From contig CAYSAI010000003.1 in the NCBI GenBank assembly GCA_964428975.1, positions 42,315-106,314 of the forward strand: 64,000 bases of DNA. Reading direction: 5' to 3'. The translations under genes were made by a program, and so were the position numbers. Source of the stretch: JAGOUA01 sp964428975. GTDB taxonomy: Bacteria; Patescibacteriota; Patescibacteriia; 2-12-FULL-60-25. Shown here piece after piece: positions 15,990 through 23,742 of this stretch. Positions within the stretch are counted from its first letter, which is position 1. The number at the start of each line of letters is the position of its first letter. Under the pieces are notes generated by a model. That model worked only from the letters and a program-made list of their open reading frames with translations, was not told where the DNA came from and did no database searches.

Positions 15990-16247
15990 TTATCGATACA
16001 CGTCTTTACGATGGGCTATCGTAAGAAAAAGAAGTGTTTTTTGATCAACCCACTCAAAAAGAGCTCGATATTCGCGAGTGATTCGAATCGAATACGTGCG
16101 ATCTTCTCCAATGAGTTGTTTTGTGTGAAGTCGTGTGTCTCGCCAATTCTGTTTTAGCAGCGCTTCTTGTTTGTGAAAATAGTTTTGAATCGTGATAGGA
16201 AGTCGACCGAACGCTTTAAAAAAGCGTTCGGTGTACACGATGGTCAT
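15990..16247 (-). CDS. RelE/ParE-superfamily toxin (YafQ-like)
   Basis: An 85-residue protein of the type II toxin RelE/ParE fold: TERFFKAFGRLPITIQNYF helices, then LIGEDRTYSIRITREYRALF and LLFLTIAHRKDVYR as the final strands. The arginines in RITREYR and the C-terminal HRKDVYR match the residues commonly used by mRNA interferases of this family. Its start overlaps the upstream antitoxin stop by 4 bases. Whether it is an mRNA interferase (RelE) or gyrase poison (ParE) cannot be decided by eye; the C-terminus favours the RelE/YafQ type. Confidence 0.85.
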   Translation of the reverse strand: MTIVYTERFFKAFGRLPITIQNYFHKQEALLKQNWRDTRLHTKQLIGEDRTYSIRITREYRALFEWVDQKTLLFLTIAHRKDVYR

Positions 16248-16468
16248 AAACTTGTATGGATTTTTCCTTGAGCGTAGTCTTTTCGTGCGCGTTGGATTGC
16301 TTGCTTGACGCGCGTTGGATGCGTATAGTCGCTGAGAGACTCTGTTGGTATCGGTGTAAAGTCTACAAGAGCTAAGCGTGCGAATGTTTTGATATCATAA
16401 CCAAAACGTTTTGCGCGTTGTTCAAGAGTCGTATGTTCTTGTGGATTCAGAGAAACGATGAGATTCAT
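16244..16468 (-). CDS. Antitoxin of the RelE-type module
   Basis: A 74-residue protein beginning MNLIVSLNPQEHTTLEQRAK, with a ribbon-helix-helix-like start (strand, then RFGYDIKTFARLALVDF). A charged C-terminal tail (VKQAIQRARKDYAQGK) would wrap the toxin. The ATG at 16468 is preferred over the longer frame to 16495, which would overlap the divergent gene at 16494. The ATGA overlap with the toxin gene and the gene sizes support a type II toxin-antitoxin operon. Confidence 0.8.
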   Translation of the reverse strand: MNLIVSLNPQEHTTLEQRAKRFGYDIKTFARLALVDFTPIPTESLSDYTHPTRVKQAIQRARKDYAQGKIHTSL

Positions 16469-16493
16469 ACGAAATATATAACACAAGATACGC

Positions 16494-16958
16494 ATGTTTT
16501 ACAAGAGGAAATCTGAACTCCATCTCATCGCGCATGATCTTCGCTCGTGTGAAAACGTGGGAGCGTTGTTTCGGTTAGCGGATGCGTTTGGCGTTGCGAA
16601 GCTTTGGCTTACGGGCTATACACCCTCGCCGCCGCATCACAAAATTCATAAAACCGCGCTTGGTGCAGAGGCGTGGGTTCCATGGGTGCATGAGCCGGCT
16701 ATTGATCGTGTATTCGCAGAGCTCGAGCGCGATGGTATTCCGATCTACGCGCTTGAACGCTGTGCGGAAGCTGTTTCCATTCGAACGTTCGTGCCACCAC
16801 AACGTATGGCGCTTCTCCTCGGAACAGAAACGACGGGCGTACCGATGAGCTTACTCGAACGATGCGCGGGCGTTCTCGCGATTCCACAAGTTGGTAAGAA
16901 AGAGTCGCTCAATGTCGCGATGGCCGCGGGAATTGCGTGTTGGGAACTGCTAAAATAG
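16494..16958 (+). CDS. SpoU/TrmH-family RNA 2'-O-methyltransferase
   Basis: A 154-residue single-domain SPOUT enzyme that methylates the ribose 2'-OH of tRNA or rRNA. Motif 1 is CENVGALFRLADAFG, motif 2 is MALLLGTETTGVP and motif 3 is IPQVGKKESLNVAMAAGI, the trefoil-knot SAM site. No substrate-binding N-terminal extension is present, so it is close to the small TrmL-like enzymes in size. The target cannot be fixed by sequence alone. It is divergent from the toxin-antitoxin pair. Confidence 0.92.
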   Translation: MFYKRKSELHLIAHDLRSCENVGALFRLADAFGVAKLWLTGYTPSPPHHKIHKTALGAEAWVPWVHEPAIDRVFAELERDGIPIYALERCAEAVSIRTFVPPQRMALLLGTETTGVPMSLLERCAGVLAIPQVGKKESLNVAMAAGIACWELLK

Positions 16959-16973
16959 TGTACACTTCGCCTT

Positions 16974-17681
16974 ATGTTCGCTAGCATCATCATTCCCACA
17001 AAAAACGAGGCGAAACTTTTACCACGTTTGTTCGCCTCTCTCGCGAAGCAATCGAAGAACGTTGTTCGTGAGGTGATCGTCGCAGACGCGCATTCAACCG
17101 ATGCAACGCGTGTTCTCGCTGAACGTTTTGGGGCGAAGATCGTTGATGGGGGTCTACCGGGTGTTGGACGAAATCGTGGTGCGGCGCACGCGCGGGAGGA
17201 ATGGCTCTGCTTTTTTGATGCGGACATGGAACTTCCACACGCACACACGCTTGCTGATGCGCTTAAGGCGTTCGAAGCGCGACAGGCGGATTTCGGCACG
17301 CTGCGTCTTGTGCCGGACCATCCTTCGTTCATCAACACGATCTATCACACAGGCTATCATCTCTTTGTGAAACTCACGGCGCCATGGGTGCCGCATATTG
17401 CAGGTGGATGTTTTTTTGTGCGACGAAGCTGGTTTGAGAGGGCGGGTGGGTTCGATGAAAGTGTGGTATTTGCGGAAGATATGGAATTTGCGCAACGATT
17501 ACAGCGTCTTGGAGCGAAGTTCGCGTATCTCGACGAGCAGAAGATGCGTATCTCGACGAGGCGTCTTGAACGTGATGGGTACGGCGCGATCGCGTATCGA
17601 TTTCTTCGCGCGGAATGGTATATGCGCACACGCGGCGCTATTCGCAAAGAGCTGTTCCCGTATGGATTTGAGCACGTATGA
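16974..17681 (+). CDS. Glycosyltransferase family 2
   Basis: A 235-residue GT-A fold enzyme that transfers a sugar from a nucleotide donor. Key parts are ASIIIPTKNEAKLLPRL (about 3-19), IVADAHSTDAT for the donor base, CFFDADMELP as the DxD metal site, and GGCFFVRRSWFERAGGF then FAEDMEFAQRL for the acceptor and base region. It has no membrane segments. It overlaps murJ by 4 bases, which suggests a role in cell-wall or surface-glycan assembly, though the sugar is unknown. Confidence 0.9.
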   Translation: MFASIIIPTKNEAKLLPRLFASLAKQSKNVVREVIVADAHSTDATRVLAERFGAKIVDGGLPGVGRNRGAAHAREEWLCFFDADMELPHAHTLADALKAFEARQADFGTLRLVPDHPSFINTIYHTGYHLFVKLTAPWVPHIAGGCFFVRRSWFERAGGFDESVVFAEDMEFAQRLQRLGAKFAYLDEQKMRISTRRLERDGYGAIAYRFLRAEWYMRTRGAIRKELFPYGFEHV

Positions 17682-19276
17682 AGACGTTTCTTTGTCGTTG
17701 CTGGAAGAGCGTGTGTACCGATACGGGGGCGAGCGTTGGGCATGCGGCACTTCTGCTTGCGTTTGCTTCGGTCGTGTCGCGCGTGCTCGGCGTGGTACGA
17801 GATCGTTTGCTTGCGACGACGTTTGGAGCAGGGCCAAGCCTCGATGCGTATTACGCGGCGTTTCGTCTGCCGGATACACTCTATCATTTGATCATTCTCG
17901 GGGCATTGAGCGCGGGCTTTGTTCCTCTTCTTGCGGATATACAGGCGAAACAAGGGAAAGAGGCGATGCAGCGGTTTTCCTCTCTTGTTTTAGGATGGTT
18001 TGGTCTGACGCTTGTCGTTTCTTCTCTTGTAGGGATGGTGCTTGCGTCTCGCCTTGTTCCGTTTCTTGTTCCTGGGTTTGATCCGGAACGTCTCGCTCTT
18101 ACGATTGATCTCACACGCCTCTTATTTCTCTCCCCGCTTTTTCTTGGAGTATCCGCCGTGTGTGGAGGGGTGCTTCAGTCGGCACGAAAAACGCTCACGT
18201 TTGCGTTTGCGCCGGTGTTCTATAACGTGGGCATTCTCTTCGGTATCACTGTGCTTACACCGTTCTATGGCATCAAAGGTGTGGCGATAGGGGTGTTGCT
18301 TGGAGCGCTTTTACACATGCTTCTCCAAGGGGTTGGAGCGTGGAAAGAAGGGCTGCGCTTTCCCGAACGTCTTCTTTGGACGCCTGATCTTCGACGACTT
18401 CTTGTGCTCACAGGGCCTCGTCTCGCGGCGCTTGGAGCGTCGCAGATAAGTCTTGTGGTGATGCTCGCGTTTGCGGCGAGCCTTCGTACGGGATCGGTAT
18501 CTGTGTTTCAACTGGCAAATAATCTTCAAAGTTTTCCGCTTGGTGTGGTGGGTATTTCGTTTGCGATTGCCGCCTTTCCATTGTTGTCTGAAGCGGTGGG
18601 GAAGGGAGAGTTCGCTCATTATCACGAAACGCTCGGCAAAACGGGAAAACGTATCGTATTTTTCCTGCTTCCTCTTTCGCTGTTGATTGTGCTCTTGCGC
18701 GCGCAGATGGTACGTCTCGTGCTTGGTGATGGGGCGTTTGATTGGCAAGCAACGATTGAGAGTTCGCGCGTTGTTGGTTGGCTCGCAATATCTTTGGTGG
18801 CGCAGGCGCTTATTCCTCTGCTTGCACGAGCGTTTTACGCGCTTCACTCCACGTGGACGCCGTTTGCGATTACACTTATTGGCGAAGTGTGCACGCTTGT
18901 TCTTGCGTGGCAGCTGAAAGATCTGTTTGGGATTTCGGGACTCGCGATCGCCTGTTCCGTTTCGTTTTTTCTTCAAGCGAGTGCGCTGTGGTTTATGTTG
19001 CGTCGTCGTGTGGGAGCAGATGCGGAGAGCGGATTTTTACGAGAGCTGTGGTGCGTGATGATCGCGTCTGCACCTGCTATGGCGCTCGCATGGCTTGTGC
19101 GAGATGTGGTGGGAACGTTCTATCCTCTGCGAACATTTTGGCAAGTCGCACTTCAATTTGGAGCGTCGGCGAGCGTTGCAGGAACGATGTATCTTGGTAT
19201 GACATGGTTTCTGGATGTCGAAGAAACGAAAGAACTCTTCGCGCGCCTCAGGCGAGCCCTTGCTTTTTCCCATTGA
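17678..19276 (+). CDS. murJ: Lipid II flippase MurJ
   Basis: MurJ flips lipid II to the outer face of the membrane for peptidoglycan synthesis. The 532-residue protein is strongly hydrophobic with about 14 membrane helices. Near the start it has SRVLGVVRDRLLATTFGAG, the MviN signature, and later LYHLIILGALSAGFVPLL. The arginines of the central cavity segment (RVLGVVRDR) are present. It follows a GT2 enzyme with an ATGA overlap. The stop TGA at 19274-19276 lies within a possible -35 box for the bactofilin gene. Confidence 0.95.
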   Translation: MKTFLCRCWKSVCTDTGASVGHAALLLAFASVVSRVLGVVRDRLLATTFGAGPSLDAYYAAFRLPDTLYHLIILGALSAGFVPLLADIQAKQGKEAMQRFSSLVLGWFGLTLVVSSLVGMVLASRLVPFLVPGFDPERLALTIDLTRLLFLSPLFLGVSAVCGGVLQSARKTLTFAFAPVFYNVGILFGITVLTPFYGIKGVAIGVLLGALLHMLLQGVGAWKEGLRFPERLLWTPDLRRLLVLTGPRLAALGASQISLVVMLAFAASLRTGSVSVFQLANNLQSFPLGVVGISFAIAAFPLLSEAVGKGEFAHYHETLGKTGKRIVFFLLPLSLLIVLLRAQMVRLVLGDGAFDWQATIESSRVVGWLAISLVAQALIPLLARAFYALHSTWTPFAITLIGEVCTLVLAWQLKDLFGISGLAIACSVSFFLQASALWFMLRRRVGADAESGFLRELWCVMIASAPAMALAWLVRDVVGTFYPLRTFWQVALQFGASASVAGTMYLGMTWFLDVEETKELFARLRRALAFSH

Positions 19277-19301
19277 GCTTCTTTCGCGTAGTGCGTACGC
19301 T
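19273..19301 (+). promoter_or_regulatory. Possible bactofilin promoter overlapping murJ stop
   Basis: TTGAGC (19273-19278) and TACGCT (19296-19301) with a 17-base spacer. The murJ TGA is inside the -35 box. Confidence 0.45.
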
Positions 19302-19319
19302 ACCCGCAGATTCTTTTTT

Positions 19320-19772
19320 ATGTTTACGTCTCCACCGCTGGATACAAAGTTTGCGCCCTCTGGCTTGCCGAGTGGTTTTGCATCCGGAGGAGCTGCTCCT
19401 CAAGCGAACACGGTGATTGCGCGCGGCGTGTCGGTAGAAGGAGATTTTCGCAGTCAAGGCAACGTGACGATTGAGGGCGAGCTCGTTGGATCTATCACGT
19501 GTAGCGGACATCTCACGATTGGCGCAGAGGCTTCGATTCGTGCAGGTATCACCACGGGTGAAGCAACGATCGCAGGGGCTGTTGAGGGAAACATCACCGT
19601 GACGCATCGCCTCGAGCTGAAGGCGACGGCGCGTATCAAGGGTGATGTGCTTGCGGAGGCGCTTGCTGTTGAATCGGGAGCGATTCTTGATGGACATATC
19701 AAAACGGGCGGCGCGAAAACTCCCTCTAAAGAGACGGGGAACGTTCCTGCGTCTTCCGTAAAACACGCGTAA
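19320..19772 (+). CDS. Bactofilin-type polymer-forming protein
   Basis: A 150-residue bactofilin: a disordered proline/glycine-rich N-terminus, a right-handed beta-helix core of short repeats (VIARGVSVEGDFRSQGNVTI, then EGELVGSITCSGHLTIG and further turns to about residue 125), and a disordered tail. Bactofilins polymerise without nucleotide and act as membrane-bound scaffolds for cell-wall enzymes. The position after murJ fits. The ATG at 19320 fits the family start; upstream in-frame codons overlap murJ. Confidence 0.9.
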   Translation: MFTSPPLDTKFAPSGLPSGFASGGAAPQANTVIARGVSVEGDFRSQGNVTIEGELVGSITCSGHLTIGAEASIRAGITTGEATIAGAVEGNITVTHRLELKATARIKGDVLAEALAVESGAILDGHIKTGGAKTPSKETGNVPASSVKHA

Positions 19773-19784
19773 ATAGGTGCGCGT

Positions 19785-20555
19785 ATGTCGTCCTCTTTTG
19801 CGTACATCTACGAAGGATCCGCACAGCAGATGGCAACGCATCGAGAGCTTGCACGTTTTGAGGGAGAATGTACGCGATTGGGTATTCAGGGGTCTGCCCT
19901 TCATGGAGCGCGTCTCGAACAGGAAGAAGCTGTGTGTGCGCTTCTGAAAACGGGGGTGAAAAATCTTGTCTGTATTGGCTCACAAGCGAGCTTTTTTTTG
20001 TGGCTTCCTTTCATGATGAAATATCGTGAACCGACGTACGCGTTCGTTCCTGCAGAGGCATGTGCGCTTGGACAAGCGCTTGGGATGCCGGCAGGGCCTC
20101 TCGCCGCGTCGTTTTTGGCGGCACGTGTCGTGAAAACGCTTGATCTTGGGCTCGCGAACGAACGTCCGTTTTTCACGGAAGCCGTTGCTCTCGATACGCG
20201 AGCGAGACTTTTCGTCGAAAACGCGTATACACTCTCTTCTCTTGAACCGAGTCCGCTTTCCATTCGGAATCTTGCGCTCAATCCAAAAACGGGTGAACCG
20301 TTCTCTCTCGCGACGGATGGTGAACTTGAAGCGGTCTTTCAAACGGTGCGCGAAACGTCGTCGTGGTTTGGTATGTGGCCGCGAAAAACCATGGAAGAAA
20401 CATGTATCAAAATGAAAGAAGGATGTGCAACGCTTGCGAGCGGGGAATCTCTCTCGTTTCTTGTGGACGGCGAGCGCCTCACTTCGCATGAAGTGCATTT
20501 TTCGTGTGTCCCTGCATCGTTAAAGTTGATCGTGGGACCGGATCGGTTGATGTGA
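19785..20555 (+). CDS. Diacylglycerol-kinase-like protein, degenerate nucleotide motif
   Basis: A 256-residue protein with the general layout of the DAGK/LCB5 family: an N-terminal alpha/beta half (FAYIYEGSAQ, then LLKTGVKNLVCIGSQASF) and a beta-rich C-terminal half (SLSFLVDGERLTSHEVHFSC, then PASLKLIVG). The usual GGDGT nucleotide loop is replaced by CIGSQASF, so phosphotransfer is doubtful. Family assignment is by eye and moderate. It lies between the bactofilin and the mraZ promoter. Confidence 0.6.
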   Translation: MSSSFAYIYEGSAQQMATHRELARFEGECTRLGIQGSALHGARLEQEEAVCALLKTGVKNLVCIGSQASFFLWLPFMMKYREPTYAFVPAEACALGQALGMPAGPLAASFLAARVVKTLDLGLANERPFFTEAVALDTRARLFVENAYTLSSLEPSPLSIRNLALNPKTGEPFSLATDGELEAVFQTVRETSSWFGMWPRKTMEETCIKMKEGCATLASGESLSFLVDGERLTSHEVHFSCVPASLKLIVGPDRLM

Positions 20556-20591
20556 TGCGTGGCTATCAACTGACTTATCCACATATTTCTT

Positions 20592-20621
20592 TTGACGGAG
20601 AGGAAAGATCAGGTCTATGAT
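20592..20621 (+). promoter_or_regulatory. Promoter of the mraZ-rsmH-ftsL cluster
   Basis: TTGACG (20592-20597) and TATGAT (20616-20621) with an 18-base spacer. The three MraZ boxes start at the end of the -10 box. Confidence 0.8.
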
Positions 20622-20645
20622 GGGATCAAGTGGCAGAGAGTGGGA
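20621..20645 (+). promoter_or_regulatory. MraZ operator: three direct repeats, 10-base period
   Basis: TGGGA at 20621-20625, TGGCA at 20631-20635 and TGGGA at 20641-20645. This matches the known MraZ site of TGGGN repeats separated by 5 bases. It overlaps the -10 end and transcription start, so MraZ probably represses its own operon. Confidence 0.85.
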
Positions 20646-20665
20646 AAATCTGCCGCCTCCGTCCT

Positions 20666-21097
20666 ATGTTTATCGGCGAGCACCATCATACTCTCGACGA
20701 CAAAGGCCGGGTCGCTATCCCGGTCAAATTTCGTGCTACGTGTGAAACGGGCGCTATCTTGACGCGAGGTCTCGACCACTCCCTCGTTCTTTTTCCTCGT
20801 GAAGGTTGGCAAGTATTCGTTGCCTCACTTCATACATTGCCTTGGCAAAAGGAAGAAACGCGTGCTCTTACGCGATTATTCCTTGCAGGAGCTTCCGAAG
20901 TCGCGCTTGATCGTTCTGGGCGCATGCTTGTTCCAGAACATTTACGCGCGTATGCGGGTCTCTCGCGAGACGTGGTCTTTCTTGGGCTAGGGAATCGTCT
21001 TGAAGTGTGGGATGAAACCGCTTGGCACGCGTCTATCATGCAAGCAGAAACGCGTGTTGATGCGATTGCGTCGGCTCTGGCGAATTTCTCCGTATGA
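20666..21097 (+). CDS. mraZ: Transcriptional regulator MraZ
   Basis: MraZ is the DNA-binding first gene of the division and cell-wall (dcw) cluster. The 143-residue protein holds two SpoVT/AbrB-like halves, each with the DxxxR signature: DDKGRVAIP near residue 11 and DRSGRMLVP near 90. The start at 20666 gives the canonical N-terminus MFIGEHHHTLDDKGR. It overlaps rsmH by 4 bases. The operator repeats 20-45 bases upstream indicate autoregulation. Confidence 0.96.
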   Translation: MFIGEHHHTLDDKGRVAIPVKFRATCETGAILTRGLDHSLVLFPREGWQVFVASLHTLPWQKEETRALTRLFLAGASEVALDRSGRMLVPEHLRAYAGLSRDVVFLGLGNRLEVWDETAWHASIMQAETRVDAIASALANFSV

Positions 21098-21987
21098 CGG
21101 AAAGCGTTCATATTCCAGTGATGCTTGAGGAATCTATGCTTGTCCTCGAGCCACGGAAGGGGGGCGTTTACGTTGATGGAACCCTTGGTGGCGGCTCACA
21201 CACCGAAGCGTTGCTTCGGATGAGTGGTCCATCGGGGCGCGTTATTTCCTTTGATATCAGTCCAGAAGCTCTGTCTCGAGCGCAAACGCGTTTTGCCTCG
21301 TGCAGTGAGCGATGGATGGGTATTGAAGCGAATTTCGCGTTTCTCGCTGATGAGCTTCTTGCGCGAGGTATTTCTTCCGTAGATGGCATCTTGCTCGATC
21401 TCGGGTTTTCGTCCGATCAGTTGCTCGATCCATCGATCGGTATCTCGTTTCAAGAAGACGCGATACTCGATATGCGCCTTGGTCCGAAGGCGAATGAAGA
21501 TGGTCTCACGGCGGTAGAAGTTGTCAACACGTGGGACGTGCAGGCCCTCGCCGACCTCTTTTCTACGTACGCCGACGAACGGTATGCGTTCCGTATCGCG
21601 CAGGCCATCGTGAAAGCTCGTCGCGAGAACTACCTCGTGCGTACGAAAGCGCTTGCGGATGTGGTGTCTTCGGCAGTACCCGCTCGTTACGAAGAGGGGA
21701 GAATCCATCCAGCGACGCGCGTATTTCTTGCGTTGCGGATGGTGGTCAATCAAGAGCTCGAACATCTCAAACAAGTCATCGAACAGGCACACCGGTGCCT
21801 CGTTCCACAGGGGGCGCTTGCGATTATCACCTTTCAATCCATCGAAGATCGTGTGGTGAAACGCGCCTTTCATGACGACACACGTTGGAACGCTTTAAAA
21901 AAACCTCTTACCCCTTCTGAAGCGGAATGCCTCGCGAACCCACGGGCTCGCAGTGCGAAACTTCGCGTGGCGCACCGACTTCAGTGA
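21094..21987 (+). CDS. rsmH: 16S rRNA (cytosine-1402-N4)-methyltransferase RsmH
   Basis: RsmH (MraW) methylates N4 of C1402 in the 16S rRNA decoding centre. The 297-residue protein starts HIPVMLEESMLVLEPRKGGV, then has VDGTLGGGSHTEALL (SAM loop), GILLDLGFSSDQLL and LDMRLGP. It ends with IITFQSIEDRVVKRAFH and SAKLRVAHRL. It is in the normal dcw order after mraZ. Confidence 0.97.
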   Translation: MTESVHIPVMLEESMLVLEPRKGGVYVDGTLGGGSHTEALLRMSGPSGRVISFDISPEALSRAQTRFASCSERWMGIEANFAFLADELLARGISSVDGILLDLGFSSDQLLDPSIGISFQEDAILDMRLGPKANEDGLTAVEVVNTWDVQALADLFSTYADERYAFRIAQAIVKARRENYLVRTKALADVVSSAVPARYEEGRIHPATRVFLALRMVVNQELEHLKQVIEQAHRCLVPQGALAIITFQSIEDRVVKRAFHDDTRWNALKKPLTPSEAECLANPRARSAKLRVAHRLQ

Positions 21988-21993
21988 CCATCT

Positions 21994-22332
21994 ATGGCTC
22001 GTTCATTCGTTCTTTCCCTTCAAAAACCACATGAATCGCTCGGCGTTGCTCTTCCTCTGGGCAAGCGTTTAGCGAACGACCGCTCGCGTCTCTCGTGCAT
22101 CGCCTGCGTTTTTTTTGGCTTGGTGTTTCTTGCTTTTTCCATTATTTCCGTGAACATTTCTGCGGCAAAAAGTTTTGACCGACGAACGCTCGAACGTTCG
22201 GCAGAACGTTTAAGTGAACAGGTGAACGAGCTTTCCTCTCGTGTTGCGGTTTTACAATCCTACTCGTCTCTCAAAGACCGCGTTGAAGGGCTGGGCTACG
22301 TCGCGATCGAGAAGACGGAGTTTTTGGATTAG
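21994..22332 (+). CDS. ftsL: FtsL-like cell-division protein
   Basis: A 112-residue protein with a basic cytoplasmic N-terminus, one membrane helix (about residues 35-58) and a C-terminal coiled coil (LERSAERLSEQVNELSSRVA). This topology and its place right after rsmH are what define FtsL in dcw clusters; sequence conservation of FtsL is low. The usual next genes (ftsI, murE) are missing, and the cluster ends here in a repeat region. Confidence 0.8.
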   Translation: MARSFVLSLQKPHESLGVALPLGKRLANDRSRLSCIACVFFGLVFLAFSIISVNISAAKSFDRRTLERSAERLSEQVNELSSRVAVLQSYSSLKDRVEGLGYVAIEKTEFLD

Positions 22333-22343
22333 GGGCAAATTTC

Positions 22344-22446
22344 AAACCCCCTCATTCCCCCTTATCAGGGGGAGGTCAGATCAGGGGTCTGATTCCTCCC
22401 CTGATAAGGGGAGGTTAGGAGGGGTTCCTGCACGTAGGGGCGGGGG
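22344..22446. repeat. Palindromic repeat pair (head-to-head)
   Basis: Bases 22344-22380 are identical over 37 bases to 15588-15624. An inverted, diverged copy follows at 22381-22427 (CCTCCCCTGATAAGGGGAGG). A fragment CGTAGGGGCG near 22433 resembles the flank of the second REP family. No gene is seen between 22333 and 22652; the rest of this gap holds the promoter and RNA leader listed next. Confidence 0.85.
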
Positions 22447-22492
22447 TACATTGACGTGACTGAGGATAAAAAAGGCTGGAAACAAGCTATTT

Positions 22493-22544
22493 TAGCCAAA
22501 AATGTACAGCCTGCATTGACAAAACGGTGTTTTTCTGGTATCTT
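22493..22544 (+). promoter_or_regulatory. Strong promoter of the orphan operon, with shared upstream element
   Basis: TTGACA (22516-22521) and TATCTT (22539-22544) with a 17-base spacer. TAGCCAAAAAT (22493-22503) ends 12 bases upstream of the -35 box, exactly as at 5761-5784. Confidence 0.8.
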
Positions 22545-22574
22545 GGGTAGACAAGATTCGCTTTTCTGGTAGCT

Positions 22575-22646
22575 GGTTGACTCGCTCAACCACCAACTCG
22601 AAGAGCGAACCGTGCAATGTCGCACAAAAACGTCGCTCTCGAGGAG
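22575..22646 (+). promoter_or_regulatory. RNA hairpin module (copy 0) and ribosome site of gene A
   Basis: Hairpin H2 is GGTTGA (22575-22580) with TCAACC (22586-22591). Hairpin H3 has outer AGAGCGA (22602-22608) with TCGCTCT (22633-22639) and inner GTGC (22612-22615) with GCAC (22622-22625). GAGGAG (22641-22646) follows directly. The inner stem is GGGC/GCCC in the other two copies, so one base pair has changed on both sides. Confidence 0.75.
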
Positions 22647-22652
22647 TTCGTC

Positions 22653-23045
22653 ATGCACTCAGAAGATTGTTATTTTATCGGGATGCTTCTTCTTGTTGTT
22701 ATGTCTGTATGCATGTCTGTATGGATGAGCTATCTTTGCATCTTCGCTCCGAGGATCAGCGCGGCCATCTTTATCCGGGCCAATGCAGTGAATCCGTCCG
22801 CTGAAGATCTGATGAAGCATATTAAGCTGACGCGTAAGAACATGAGTTCTGTCGCGCCACTTTACTTCCAGACGGATACAGGCAGGAAAGTCTGCGTACG
22901 AGTGAAATCCATGCGAGGTATTCTATTGAAGGGGGTATGCAGTAATATTTACGATCAGAGGCATTGGTATAAATTCGAAGGTTACTACGATCTGAAGGAT
23001 GGACATGGGCGCTTCGATGTTTACGGCCCGTTCTTCAACGGCTAA
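22653..23045 (+). CDS. Orphan operon gene A: single-TM protein
   Basis: A 130-residue protein. GAGGAG 6 bases upstream and the position relative to the hairpins, matching genes B and C, decide the start at 22653; the longer frame begins at 22617 within hairpin H3. A membrane helix spans about residues 8-32, followed by a soluble domain. That domain resembles gene C: both have NPSxxDL about 60 residues before FEG(Y/F)Y, with a similar strand pattern between. No known family was recognised. It is the first of three genes transcribed from the promoter at 22516. Confidence 0.75.
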   Translation: MHSEDCYFIGMLLLVVMSVCMSVWMSYLCIFAPRISAAIFIRANAVNPSAEDLMKHIKLTRKNMSSVAPLYFQTDTGRKVCVRVKSMRGILLKGVCSNIYDQRHWYKFEGYYDLKDGHGRFDVYGPFFNG

Positions 23046-23184
23046 GCGCACCTCGCGCGGCAAAGACGTACTCGTCGCCGCTCGTTGGTACGCTCTTTGC
23101 ACAAGATGTTGATTCCATCATCAACGTTTTCTGCGAAGAGCGAACGGGCAATCACGCCCATTCAAGGTCGCTCTTGGGAAGAGG
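23046..23184 (+). repeat. Structured intergenic module, copy 1
   Basis: Starts right after the stop of gene A. H1: GCAAAG(A)CGTAC (23060-23071) pairs with GTACG(CT)CTTTGC (23088-23100). H2: GTTGAT (23108-23113) pairs with ATCAAC (23120-23125). H3: AGAGCGA (23137-23143) pairs with TCGCTCT (23168-23174), with inner GGGC/GCCC. The ribosome site GGGAAGAGG ends it. It is over 90 percent identical to 23596-23735; all substitutions fall in predicted loops or linkers. Confidence 0.85.
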
Positions 23185-23187
23185 CTC

Positions 23188-23595
23188 ATGAACCAGTACC
23201 GCATCGTGAGGATCAATACCGACATGTTCGTCTCGCCCACGGAAGTGAAGGAGAGCGTCAAGTGGGAGGGGGCGGATATCAACGCCCTGAGCGAGAAGTA
23301 TCCGCCGAGTAAGATCTATGGCGCGGACCACTTCCATGGCGGATCGATCGAAGACGGCTACATCTCGTGGTGCTACCGCTTCGAACGGCTCGAAAATGAG
23401 GCGTGGGTCAAATGCGAGGATCCGCGTGTGCGTCGCGTGAAGGGATTGACGGAGCTCGAGCAGGAGATCGAGCGTGAGAACCGCCGCGATTTTCCCGGAG
23501 ATTATTATGAGGAGGATGAGGATTACGCCTACGATCCCGTAGAAGAGGCGCTCGAAGATGAGTTGTGCACCTTTTTGGCGGATGAAGATCACTAA
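23188..23595 (+). CDS. Orphan operon gene B: acidic soluble protein
   Basis: A 135-residue protein with no recognised family. The N-terminal part (about 1-75) is mixed alpha/beta with many Tyr and Trp residues (GYISWCYRFERL). The C-terminal 45 residues are very acidic (EEDEDYAYDPVEEALEDE), suggesting a disordered or DNA-mimic-like tail, which is speculation. The start is set by GGGAAGAGG shortly upstream, in the repeated module. The codon bias toward C and G at third positions resembles the orphan genes at 6186 and 7353. Confidence 0.75.
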   Translation: MNQYRIVRINTDMFVSPTEVKESVKWEGADINALSEKYPPSKIYGADHFHGGSIEDGYISWCYRFERLENEAWVKCEDPRVRRVKGLTELEQEIERENRRDFPGDYYEEDEDYAYDPVEEALEDELCTFLADEDH

Positions 23596-23735
23596 GCGCA
23601 CCCTCGCGCGGCAAAGACGTACTCGTCGCCGCTCGTTGGTACGCTCTTTGCACAAGATGTTGATTCCATTATCAACGTTTTCTGCGAAGAGCGAACGGGC
23701 AATTTCGCCCAAACAACGTCGCTCTTGGGAAGAGG
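23596..23735 (+). repeat. Structured intergenic module, copy 2
   Basis: Same three hairpins as copy 1. H3 has AGAGCGA (23688-23694) with TCGCTCT (23719-23725) and inner GGGC (23697-23700) with GCCC (23707-23710). It begins one base after the stop codon of gene B and ends in the ribosome site of gene C. Confidence 0.85.
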
Positions 23736-23742
23736 AAGTATC

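Noticed and set aside
22241..22459. Short open frame over the ftsL end and repeat region
   Set aside because: It is in another frame from ftsL and its second half is a translation of the palindromic repeats.
23046..23735. Integron-like cassette array with attC sites
   Set aside because: The hairpins lack the RYYYAAC/GTTRRRY core pair and no integrase is present. The modules carry ribosome sites and look like messenger leaders.
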